Source: Ricinus communis (lineage: Eukaryota > Streptophyta > Magnoliopsida > Malpighiales > Euphorbiaceae). Taken from it: 64,000 nucleotides of DNA. Below the pieces are notes generated by a model. That model did not search any database, was not told the origin of the DNA, and worked only from the letters and a program-made list of their open reading frames with translations. The position numbers and the translations under genes are program-made. Where the stretch lies: assembly GCF_019578655.1 (NCBI RefSeq), contig NC_063259.1, forward strand, positions 4,328,001-4,392,000, written 5' to 3'. Shown here one piece after another: positions 42,931 to 53,204 of the stretch (positions are counted from its first letter, which is position 1; each line of letters begins with the position of its first letter).

Positions 42931-43160
42931 TTAGTAATTAATTAATTACTAGTTAACAGAAACAACCCTAATTCTTAAAAAAAAAAAATTTCCTAAAGTT
43001 CTTTGTTCTCCATCATTTAAGCCTTTGCTTTTCCGTTTACTTATCTTATGCTTAGTATCTAGTCAAATTATATAATTTTATAATATTTTATAATTTCTAC
43101 TTATAAACAATTTTAAAAAATAATCTAAAAAATTTTATTTTAATAAAAAGATATTGAAAT

Positions 43161-44695
43161 TGATGTAGGGATATTTCACCTACAAATTAGATCTATTTAG
43201 CACCCAAATCTATAGAAATTGATGCAAATTGAGATGAATATGACTACTCTCACATTTTTTATTTTTATTGTTGTAGGATTTAGCAATAGAAGAAAAATCA
43301 AGAAAAAAGGATGTCAAAGAAGGGAGTAGCATGAAGAAATAAGAATGCATCAAGAATTCAAGATCTTTATGTGATCTAGTATTTGACACGACCCGTGTAA
43401 TTTTATAAAGAAAAGCAATACGGACCGTGTCACTTTAAAGAAAAGCTATTGTGTTGTGACATGGTTCGTGTCAATTAATGAAGGAAAGCAATATAGTCTA
43501 TGTCAGTTTTCTAGGAAGCTACTGTTTTATAACATGGACCATGTCGAATCATGAAGAAAAGTGACACGGTCCATGTCACGTAGGTTTCAACTCTAAGAGG
43601 TTTTTCACATGTTGACATGGTCTGTGTCACTTTATGTAGAAAACCAGCACGATCCGTGTCAAGCTGGAAATTTCATTTTAATTGAAGGACACATGGCAAC
43701 ATCAAGAATGTATATAAATACCCATCATTTAGATATTTAGAGGAAGAAACTACACCAAGGAGTCATCAAGGAAAGAAGAAAAACCCTAGAATAGATACCA
43801 AAATAAAGGTGATTTCAAGACAGCTCTACAAGTGAAGTTGGAGAGCAAAGCTATTATTTCTTAGTTTATTATTTTTAAATTGGTTGAATCCTTGTACTTC
43901 GTGATTTTATAATCTTGTAATGACGCTAAATTCTTTATTTTTCTTCTTGGAGATTGAACTTTTGATGAGGAACAACTAAATTATTATTGGGGTTATGGGT
44001 TAACTTTATGAATGTTGGATTTTAATTTTGAGTTTAATTAATTTGAAACCCTTTTATTTTTATGCTCAAGTTTTATGCTATAGCTGTTATTCTATTTTGT
44101 TTGGCCGGCAAATATGAATTCATTTCTGCTTGAGGTGTTGATTAAGAGGTTTGCACCCAAGGTGCTTGATGAAATGCTTGCCTTGGGAGTTTGCTAGGTA
44201 GAGATGCCTCTTAGAACCCAAGTGTCACTCTTCTACCTAATTGTGTCTTGTGAGCCTTTAAGATTTGTGGGATTGTGATTATTTCTTGGGTGAATAGGTG
44301 AGAGTTTCCCTCAAAAAATGAGTGAATTCTTTGGAGATTAAAGGTAGGAGTTAATCACTTACAAGGTTAATTTAGTTAATTTAGGTGGGTGAAGCACTAT
44401 ATATTAGGAGCATTTAATTAACTCAAGTAAAAACCAATAGGATCTTAGTGAGACCATTATGCCCTAGAAATCCTTAAACTTGAAATTCTCGCTTTATCTC
44501 AATTAGCTAGAATATAATTTAGTAGTTAAAGTAGTGCTAAAGTTGATTGTTAATTTCTTTTAATCCAATATAAATTGTTAGATATTAGTTAGCTAATTAA
44601 TTTCAGTACTCATAAATTCAATCTTCGTGGGACGATACTCTACTCTCACTTTATTACTTTTGTGTGATTCGTATACTTGTGGGAATTTCACAACA
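43161..44695 (+). repeat. 5' LTR of Athila-like element C
   Basis: The start is at TGATGTAGGG (43161) or three bases later; the end CACAACA at 44695 directly precedes the primer site. U3 carries at least seven near-palindromes of the form GACAYGRWCCRTGTC (43384-43662), then TATATAAATA at 43711. R/U5 contains the TTCGTGGGACGATACTC sequence seen in Athila LTRs. No 3' copy remains, as the element is cut by element D. Confidence 0.8.
43384..43662. repeat. Cluster of GACACGG-CCGTGTC palindromes in U3 of element C
   Basis: Examples: GACACGACCCGTGT (43385), ACGGACCGTGTCAC, GACATGGTTCGTGTC, ACATGGACCATGTC, GTGACACGGTCCATGTCAC (43561) and GACATGGTCTGTGTC. Spacing is about 35-60 bases. Probably repeated protein-binding sites. 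Confidence 0.75.
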
Positions 44696-44701
44696 AGTTT
44701 T

Positions 44702-44719
44702 TGGCGTTGTTGCCGAGGA
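44702..44719 (+). other. Primer binding site of element C (tRNA-Asp type)
   Basis: TGGCGTTGTTGCCGAGGA six bases after the LTR, the Athila-type site with two or three changes. Confidence 0.85.
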
Positions 44720-44884
44720 TTATTTTTGTGATATTGATACCAAGTTAGTTACCAAGTTATTTTTGTATTGGTGCATGCAAAGAACAAAAAGTTTTAATAG
44801 TGTGCTTGTGCCTTTTGATATGGAAATAAAAAGAACATTCGATTGAATAAAGCTTTGAGAGGAAGACCATCACAGTTACCAATC

Positions 44885-45930
44885 ATGGCTTATCAAGAGA
44901 ATCATTTTTCTAGAGCACCTAATAAGCAACATGCACCACCACCGGAGAATGAGAGGTCGATTATGGACTTCACTGTATATTTTGCCTAAGGATAGCAAAG
45001 GTTGGAAGCAAATAATTTTGAGATAAAGCCGACGATCATTCAAATGGTTTAAGGTTCCTTGTTTTATGGGTTGGCTAATGAGGACCCAAATGCGCATATT
45101 CAATTATTTTTGGATTTGTGTACCACATTCAAGATTAAAGGAATAAGTAAAGATGAGGTTCCTTTAAGACTTTTTCCATTCACTCTTAGAGATAAAGCAA
45201 GGATGTTATTGAATTCTTTGCAACTGGGAATAATTACCATTTGGGATAAGCTAGTGAAGTGTTTTCTTAGCAAATATTTTCCACCAGCAAAATCATCCAA
45301 GTTAAGGTCTGAAATTTCAAATTTTAGACAAAAAAGGGATGAGTCGTTGTACGACGCATGGGAGAGATATGAGGATCTTTTGAGGCATTGTCCACATCAT
45401 GGGCTTCCAAAGTGGATGGTAATGTGCAATTTCTATAATGGGTTGGTTTCTTCCACTAAAGATACTTTAAATGCAGCGGGTAGAAGAAATTTATAAAAAG
45501 AAATTAGTAGATGAGGGTTATGAATTGATGGAGAAAATGGCCTCCAGCAGTTATAGATGGACGAATAAGACGACCAAGATGTCTAGAAGAGGAGGCAAGA
45601 TTGAGGTGGACGTGTTGATAGCCTACAAACTCAGATTACTAGCTTAACAAAGCAAGGCTCCATAAATTGCAGTGCTATTAATGCTATAAAATTTTTATGT
45701 GTGAGTTGTGCAGGGGTAATGTTCATACAAGCGTAGATTGTCAAGTGGGAAACCCATTTTCCTCATCTTCATCGGAGCAAGTGAGCTATATTGGAAACTT
45801 TGCAAACTCGCATGTCAACAAACCTTATTCAAACACCTATAACCCCGGATGGAGAAATCATCCGAACTTGGATGGGGTAATCAACCTAATGTTCAAAGAC
45901 CCAAACCCCCCCCCCCCCCCCGGCTTTTAA
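44885..45930 (+). pseudogene. Gag of element C
   Basis: ATG at 44885 (MAYQENHFSRAP). After an early stop, the gag core is open at 45059-45496: EDPNAHIQLFLDLC, LRLFPFTLRDKARM, FRQKRDESLYDAWERYEDLL. The zinc knuckle CELCRGNVHTSVDC is at 45700, and SNTYNPGWRNHPN follows. A run of 15 C at 45906-45920 encodes a Pro stretch and is probably expanded. Several stops and frameshifts. Confidence 0.85.
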
Positions 45931-46592
45931 CTAGCAAATTATAACTCTCAACCTCCAACCCAAGACAGGAAGCAAGCTTGGGAAGTTGCTTTAGAGAAGT
46001 TTATGAGAGTTGTCAATGATAAGCATGATAAGCTAGAAGCAAAAATGGATCAAATTGCAAACCATCATTCTTCCTCAATCCATAACTTGGAAATGCAAAT
46101 TGGGCAAATTGTAAGTCCCTAATTCAAAGGCCATGATGGAGTTTGCCAAGCAATACCGAGAATCCGAAGGAACATTGCAAAGCCATTTCTCTTAGAAGTG
46201 GAAGGGAAGTAGATCTCAAGGTGGGGAAAAAAAGAGGACAAAGGTAAGGCTAAGGTTGATGAAGCCACACCTCACATTGATTTAGAGGATGATGCACCAA
46301 TTTCCTCTATTTAAGAAGAGCTTGTTAAGGAAGACAAGGAGGATACTACTCCTCTACCACCAAAGATCCCTCTATATAATCCTCCCATTCCATATTCTCA
46401 AAGGTTGAGAAGAAGCATGCAAATGCAAAGCAATTAGCCAAGTTCTTGGAGATGTTCAAGAAGCTCTAAATTAATATCCCATTTGTAGAGGCTCTTGCCC
46501 ATATGCTAACTATGTAAAATTTTTCAAGGAGCTCATCTCCAATAAAAAGAAATTGGAGGAGTATAACACCATTTCAGTGATAAAAACTTATA

Positions 46593-47172
46593 GTGAAATG
46601 GTGCTCAACCGAATGCCACAAAGCTTCAAGATCTAAGGAGTTTTACTATCCTTTGTACATTAGTAATATTGAATTTAAAAAAGCTTTACTAGATTTAGGT
46701 GCAAGTATTAATATTATGTCTTTATCTATTTTTAGGAAGCTTGGACTAGACAAAATGCGACCAATAAGACCGTGTCTCCAAATGGCGGATCGTTCAGTAA
46801 AGCAACCACTAGGAGTAGTAGAAGATGTCCTCGTTAAGGTGGAAAAATTCTTTTTTCTTGGTGGATTTTGTTGTCTTGGATTATGAAAAAGATAAAGAAG
46901 TTCCAGTCATCTTAAGGTGACCTTTTATAATGACTGTTAAGATCATCATTGATATCTTTAATAGTAATCTTGTATTAAAAGTTGGAGATGAGGAAGTGAA
47001 GCTGAATGTTTTTCAATCCGTAAAGCATGAGGATGAGGAAGAAGCTACTTGTATAAGAGTTGAGATTCTAGATGAAGTAGTGGAGGAGTTTAGGAAGAAA
47101 GTAATCCTAAAGAGAAAAGAAGTGAAAGAAATTGAGTGCATAATAGAGGAAGTGGGAAGTGAAGATGACTAA
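46593..47172 (+). pseudogene. Aspartic protease of element C
   Basis: The active-site word ALLDLGASINIMSLSIF is intact, followed by LQMADRSVKQPLGVVEDVLV. A frameshift at about 46860 and an acidic linker to 47172 lead toward RT. Unlike element B, the catalytic Asp is kept. Confidence 0.85.
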
Positions 47173-47368
47173 CAAAATACGTTTTGCCCTAAAATCTTGT
47201 AGAATGATGAGTTAAGAAAAAATTTAACACAAAATCTCACCTCCATTCACAAACCACCAAAATTAGAGCTAAAACTCTACCTTCTAGCCTTAGATATGCT
47301 TTTCTTAGGCCTAATGAGACACTTCCAATAATCATTTCAAATACTCTTATCCCGGGGCAAGAAAAAAA

Positions 47369-47470
47369 ATGGCCAAAGATAGATGGACAGCCTTGAGGTG
47401 GCAAATTTCTGACATCAAATGGATTGATCCTTCATTTTGTATGCACAAGATTCTTTTGGAGGAGGGTCTA
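47369..47470 (+). pseudogene. Start of RT of element C, cut by a solo LTR
   Basis: ISDIKWIDPSFCMHKILLEE is the linker and first residues before RT. The coding stops at the LTR edge at 47471 and resumes at 49668 with RVEHKRRLNPHMQEVV. Confidence 0.8.
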
Positions 47471-49667
47471 TGGGCAACGATTTCGGACGCGCACCCAAGT
47501 GTCTTTCGCGATTACGACATTGCAAGGCTTTTCAACCTAATCGGGAATGCGCTAACTAGTCATAGAGACTAGCGCGAAGATGGAAATCGCCACCTGAGTA
47601 ATTCACCGGGACACTTTTACTAATGGGTGATGTTTCTCGATTTCATAAGGAAGCTTACACTATAAATCCAGAGATGGATCTAAAAGCCAACTTTCCTATT
47701 TATATATCTTTGTCTTTAATTTTATTGTTTAACAAACTATTCCCTATAAATGCAATAGTTATATTTCTATATATTAAGCATTACAGCATATGAGGTCCAT
47801 CTAAATCTAGTCCATTTTATTAAGCCCAACCCATGTTTGAAGTTATTAACCTAATTTATTAGTTAATTATGTATAAGGTCTACCTAGCTAGCTCGATTAC
47901 AAATTATTCTTTAATTACCAAGTTTTTAACCTAAATGGGCTACATCTTACATGCCAAAACTTGATTTAATGATATTATTCTAAGTGAGTTGATTAATTAA
48001 CTAAATATGACAAAGCCCATTAAGTCTAATTGGATTTTAATTTAAGCCCAAACTTACCAATATGTTAACCTAATATATTATAAATTACATGCCAAAGTCC
48101 AAATTTTAGGACCTAAGTCTAAATGTTCAATTTTAGTTAATAATCATATAACAGTTATTTGTCATTATCAAAATAAAGAAAGTAGTAAATCTAATTATTA
48201 CAATCCTTCCTACACTAATAAACTTAAGAAAAATGACTAATCTAGGTCAAATTTGGCAAAAATCAGCAAAAGGACTTGAAAATTCGCAAATTAAGACAAT
48301 TTGGAACGATCGACCGATTGATGACATCATAGAGCCGATTCAGCTTAGCGCACAGGCAGTTAGTGACATTACAAAGCCGATTGGCTTTAGGGCTTGATTA
48401 TGGTCGGTTTTACAATTTATTGGATCCTCCCTTGTCCATAAGCCAATTCAACATGCACAAAAGATAAAAACATAATTAAAACTTGAAAATTTAAAGTAAA
48501 AATCATAACAAAATAAATCAAGTTAAGCCAGAAATCATAAAAACAATGCAAACCCTAGAAAATAAAAAAAAACTGATAGAAGGCAAATAAAACTTCATAT
48601 AGCATATCCTAGATTTTAATCTCGCAACCCTAAAAATTCAATATGATCGTATAATCAAAAGAATAAATTTAACATATGCCCTAATTATTCCAATCATCAT
48701 ATTCAAAACCTAATAGAAAATATATTATCATATTCAAAACCCAACATGTTCATATTTTCATATTCGAAATCCAGCATGCATAAACATTACAAAAATATAT
48801 AAAAACATAAAGAACCCTAGATTTGATCATATAAATCATATAAAACATTTGAAATCAATCTTAACATGTTCCTAAAATATAAAATGAAAGAACCAGTTTT
48901 GTGAAGATAGGGATGCTGATGATATTGGATTTGGGAAACTCTTAGGTTGTCACCGTTGAATGCTGATCTTTAAGTCTTTGGAGATGATGAGGTGATAGAA
49001 TCAAAGATTAGTTAAAAATCTAGTGTCGTCTAGGGTTTTAAAAATCTTTTGTCGTTCTATTGCTTAATGAATATATCTAACTCTAGATCTAGGGCATATT
49101 GTTCTATTTATAGCATTAGGGTTAGGAAACTCTAGATATATTATATAAGTGTTAATTATTTAAAATAAAAATCATTGATTATTTTTTCCTTTTATCAAAT
49201 TAATATCTAATAAAATAAAATAAAATCTTTTACATTCAAATAATTATCACAAATTACTATTAGAAATTTCTTTTCATCAAATTTAGAGTTTTAAGTAAAA
49301 AATATGCATAAAATGACGTCAAATTTTGAAAATAAGCACTATGTAGAGCTGAGTGGCTTTGCACAGAGTCGATTCGGCTCTATGCTAAGCCTATTGACTC
49401 CTTGTATAGCCGATTCAATTATACACAGAGCGGATTGTGGGCAAAAACTTTAAGAAATTTTGGCGATTTAGTCCTTGAACTAATGAGAATTGTTGTTTTA
49501 CCCCTAAAAGTTAACTTTTTTTCTGATAATTGAGTCTAAATTAATTCTAGAAGAGTAACTTGGGCTCGCCTGTCCTCAATCTTCGAGACTTGAGGAAGGC
49601 AGTAACTTTCATCATAAGATTTTTCATAATTCCCTCGATATCTAGATCTAGAAAACGGGTGCTGATA
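47471..49667 (-). mobile_element. Solo LTR of the element D (Tat/Ogre) family, inverted
   Basis: Reverse complement of the LTR at 53205-55490. Its element-strand start TATCAGCACC lies at 49667 and its end GTTGCCCA at 47471. TATA (CTATAAATAG on the minus strand) is at 49104-49113, and palindromic AGCCGATTCGGCT-type words occur at 48300-48400 and 49350-49430. It interrupts RT of element C. A clean target duplication is not visible. Confidence 0.8.
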
Positions 49668-50870
49668 GAGTCATAAGCTAAGAGTGGAGCATAAAAGGAG
49701 GTTGAATCCGCACATGCAAGAAGTGGTAAGAGCAAAGATTGTAAAGCTTAAAAATATTGGGATTATTTACCTAATCTCCAATAGTTATTAGGTGAGTCCC
49801 ATCCAATGTGTACCCAAGAAAGGAGGGATGACCGTGGTAAAGAAAGAGAAAGATGAGTTGATTTTTGTAAGAGTAGTAAATGGATTGAAAGTACGTATTG
49901 ACTATCACAAACCGAATTCAGTCATAAGAAAGGACCATTTCCCTCTTCGTTCATTGATCAACTTTTAGAGCGTATTACAGGTCATATGTACTACTGTTTT
50001 CTAGATGGCTATCTCCAATTACAACCAAATAATGATTTTCCCCAAAGATCAAGAGAAGACTATATTTACATGTCCTTATGGACTATTGCTTATGGGAGGA
50101 TGTCGTTTGGTCTATGTAATGCACCGACTACCTTTCAATGATGTATGTTGGCTATCTTTTCAAATATGGTGGAGGATTGCATGAAGTGTTTGTGGATGAT
50201 TTCTCGGTGTTTGGGGACTCATTTGATAAATGCTTGAAGATTCTTGATAAAGTACTGGATAGGTGCAAGGAGACAAACTTAGTGTTGAATTGGGAAAAGT
50301 CTCATTTCATAGTTGAACAAAGGATTGTGCTTGGGCACAAGATTTCCAAGGAAGGGATAGAGGTGGATAAAGCCAAAATTAAAGCCATAGAGAAGTTTCC
50401 TCCACCAACTACGATAAAGGGGATAAAGAGTTTTTTAGGTCATATGTTGAATTTTATCAGCATTTCATTAAAGACTTTTCTAAGATTTCTAAACCTCTTC
50501 GCACGTTATTAATTAAAGACACTCCATTTCAGTTTGATAATGATTATCTTTTTGCATTTAATAGGTTCAAAAAAGGACTCATATCAGCTCCAATTCTAGC
50601 CACCGAATTGGTCACTACAATTCGAACTTATATGCGAGAGATGTGGCCATTCGAGCTGTCCTTGGTCAATGGAAGGAAAACAAACTTCATGTCATTTGCT
50701 ATGCTAATAGAACCATGAATGAAGCACAAGTGAATTATGCGACCACAAAAAAGGAGTTGTTGGCTATTGTCTTTGCTTTTCATAAGTTTAGGTCTAACTT
50801 GCTAGGGTCGAAGGTGAGGTCTTCACGAACCATAACACCATTAGACACCTTCCTATAAAGAATAATACAA
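49668..50870 (+). pseudogene. Reverse transcriptase and RNase H of element C
   Basis: Landmarks: NPHMQEVVRAKIVKL (49690 on), FVDDFSVFGDSFDKCL (catalytic Asp pair kept, about 50190), VLGHKISKEGIEVDKAKI, FPPPTTIKGIKSFLGH, then RNase H (CYANRTMNEAQVNYATTKKE). Frameshifts and stops are frequent between blocks. Confidence 0.85.
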
Positions 50871-50939
50871 AACAAGGTTAATGTGGCGGATTCTACCTTT
50901 CTTTAAAATCTTATGGTGATGGGTTAATAAGATTTCAAA

Positions 50940-52051
50940 AGAAGAAATGAAGAGTATCTTAGAACACTATCACTCAACGGAATATGGGGGTCGCTTCGAT
51001 GCCAATAGAACCACAACAAAAGTTATGTGGTTTCTTTTGGCTAACTTTGTTTGTGAATGCTCAAATCTTTGTGAAATATTGTCATTAATGCCAAAAAGTG
51101 GGAAATATTTCGAGGCGAAATGAGATGCCTTTAAATTTGATGTTAGAAGTGGAACCTTTTGATGTTTAGGGAATAGACTTCATAAGTCCTTTTCCACTAT
51201 CTTTTGGTTGTCAATATATCCTAGTGACAGTGTATTATGTGACAAAATGGGTAGAACACAAGGCTACAGCTACAAATAACACTAGGGTGGTGGTAAATTT
51301 CTTGAAGAGTAATATCTTCACTCAGTTTGGAACACCGAGGGCTATAATAATCGATGGGGGACGCATTTTTATAACCACCATTTTGAAGCTCTTCTAGTGA
51401 AATTTGGTATGCACTACAAGGTAGTGACTCTATACCACTCCCGAACGAGCGAACAAATTAAAATTTCTAACAAAGAGCTCAAATGGATCCTTGAAAAGAC
51501 AATCAATGCCTCTTAAGAGGATTATCTGACAAAGTTTGACAACAGATTATGGGCATACCGCACAACATATAAGACACCCATTGGGATGTTATTATATAGG
51601 TTGGTCTATCGTAAATTATGTCATTTGCCTGTTGAACTAGAACATAAGGCATTTTGGGCTTAAAATATTGAATTTTGATATGAGGAAAGCCGGAAAGAAG
51701 AGGCTTCTTTAACTAAATAAGCTGGAAGAATTGAGGCATCAAGCTTATGATAATGCCAAACTTTATAAGAAAATGACAAAGAGGTGGCACGATAATTTGA
51801 TCATTCAGAAAAGTTTTCATGAAGGTTAATTAGTGTTACTTCTCAATTCAAGACTCTGGTTATCTCCTAGAAAGCTCAAGTCAAGTTGGCCCAGAGCTTT
51901 TAAAGTAGTGCAGATGTATCCATATAGCACAATAGAGTTGGAAAATCCCCAAGGCGAAAGGTTTAAGATCAATGGACAAAGAATAAAGGCTTACATGGGA
52001 GGAGCATTCCAAAATCATGTAGGTACGATGGCTTTGCTCGAACTAAAGTGA
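50940..52051 (+). pseudogene. Integrase of element C
   Basis: The HHCC finger is degraded (51000-51120). The core is visible as GIDFISPFPLSFGCQYILV (51174 on) and FTQFGTPRAIIIDGG, then [20 protein letters not shown]. The C-terminal domain is at 51833-52051 (LLLNSRLWLSPRKLKSSWPR, INGQRIKAYMGG). Several stops. Confidence 0.85.
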
Positions 52052-52424
52052 AAAAATGGGTCGAGATAATGACCTTAAACAAGTGCTCTTGGGAGGCACC
52101 CCAAGTTTTAGTTGAATAGTAAGTTTAATTTTGTTAGAAGAAATAATCTCAAGCTAAATTCAATTTTGTGTCCAATGTAGGTTGAAACAACAGAGTGTGG
52201 ATGCATGGAATAAAGAGTAAAGAATGAAAGAACCACCAACGCGAGTGATACCTCAAAAAATTTTAATTCTATTTGTTTGTTTATTATTTTGATTTGAGAT
52301 ATTATATGTGTTAGTGTATTGTGAATCATGCTCCGTGGAAATGTTTAATCAATATGATATTTGGGCAAAGTATGGATGAAGAAGGATGGAAGGAAAGAGT
52401 AAAATCTCAATGCAGCAATCAATT

Positions 52425-52580
52425 GTGACATGGTCCATGTGGGTTTTATCTTATAACCATGGTCCATGTCAAGTTTTAGAGGATCTTTTTTTATGACACG
52501 GTCCATGTCAGGTTTTAGAGGACCTTCTGTTTTATGACACGATCCATGTCAGGTTGGTTCTAAAAGTGACACGGTCAGTA
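52425..52580. repeat. Second cluster of GACACGGTCCATGTC palindromes, downstream of pol
   Basis: Five copies: GACATGGTCCATGT (52427), CCATGGTCCATGTC, GACACGGTCCATGTC, GACACGATCCATGTC, and a last half-degenerate GACACGGTCAGTAT. This is the motif of the U3 cluster in the same element's LTR, although the surrounding sequence is different. Confidence 0.75.
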
Positions 52581-52601
52581 TAGGACGTGATGTGGAAAAA
52601 G

Positions 52602-52755
52602 TATAAAAGCCAACTTTTGGGGAAGCTAAGGCAACATCTCTTTCTAAACTTTAAACCCTAGCCTTTAACCATTTTTATTTCCTTCCAAACACATTTTGTC
52701 TCTTTTCCTCTATAAACTTTCTTCCTTTTTTCTCTCTAAAATCTTTATTTGTAAA
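52602..52755 (+). promoter_or_regulatory. Internal promoter-like region before the 3' frame of element C
   Basis: TATAAAAG at 52602-52609 is followed by an AAACCCTAGCC element (about 52651), a strongly CT-rich leader (TTTTCCTCTATAAACTTTCT and similar) and the ATG at 52755 with no ATG between. This is the layout expected for transcription starting near 52635. Confidence 0.5.
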
Positions 52756-53204
52756 TGGCAAGTGGTCTTGAGCTAAAAAAGGAAATCTATAGCAAAACAC
52801 CATAAGAATAAGAAATAGGATGTTGATACTCTATTTCTATGGCTCACTATCTTTCAAAAAGAAAAATACATGATTTTGCAAGATAGGGGGCATGAACCAA
52901 ACTGCTACTTATGTGAAGATACATTAAGGAAGTTGGTTTGTAGGAGAGAGCATGTGTGTACATATCCACTGTGGGTTGGGACTACTTTGTAACAGTCAAG
53001 CCAAAAGCCTATTGCCAACTAACACCCATTTTCTTGAGCACCTTAAGCATAAGAGGTTCAAAGCAAAATACTCAAGTGTGTTTTAAGGTATCTAACCATA
53101 TGATGTTCAAGAGGTCCTTAGAGGATATAAAAGAGTCATTTGGTTTTCCAAAAGATGCTACCATCAAGGAAGACCCAGGTTTTGTTAAGCAAGCATTTTG
53201 GAAG
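52755..53204 (+). pseudogene. ATHILA ORF-1-type frame of element C, truncated
   Basis: ATG at 52755 (MASGLELKKEIYSKT), then a stop and frameshift; RGHEPNCYLCEDTLRKLVCR continues. From about 52967 comes the family core: VGWDYFVTVKPKAYCQLTPI, then FLSTL, VCFKVSN and ESFGFPKDA. It is cut at 53205 by the LTR of element D. It lies in sense orientation downstream of integrase, as in element B. Confidence 0.7.

Noticed and set aside
45906..45920. Run of 15 C as a functional motif
   Set aside because: A homopolymer inside the Pro-rich gag linker, likely slippage or an assembly artefact.
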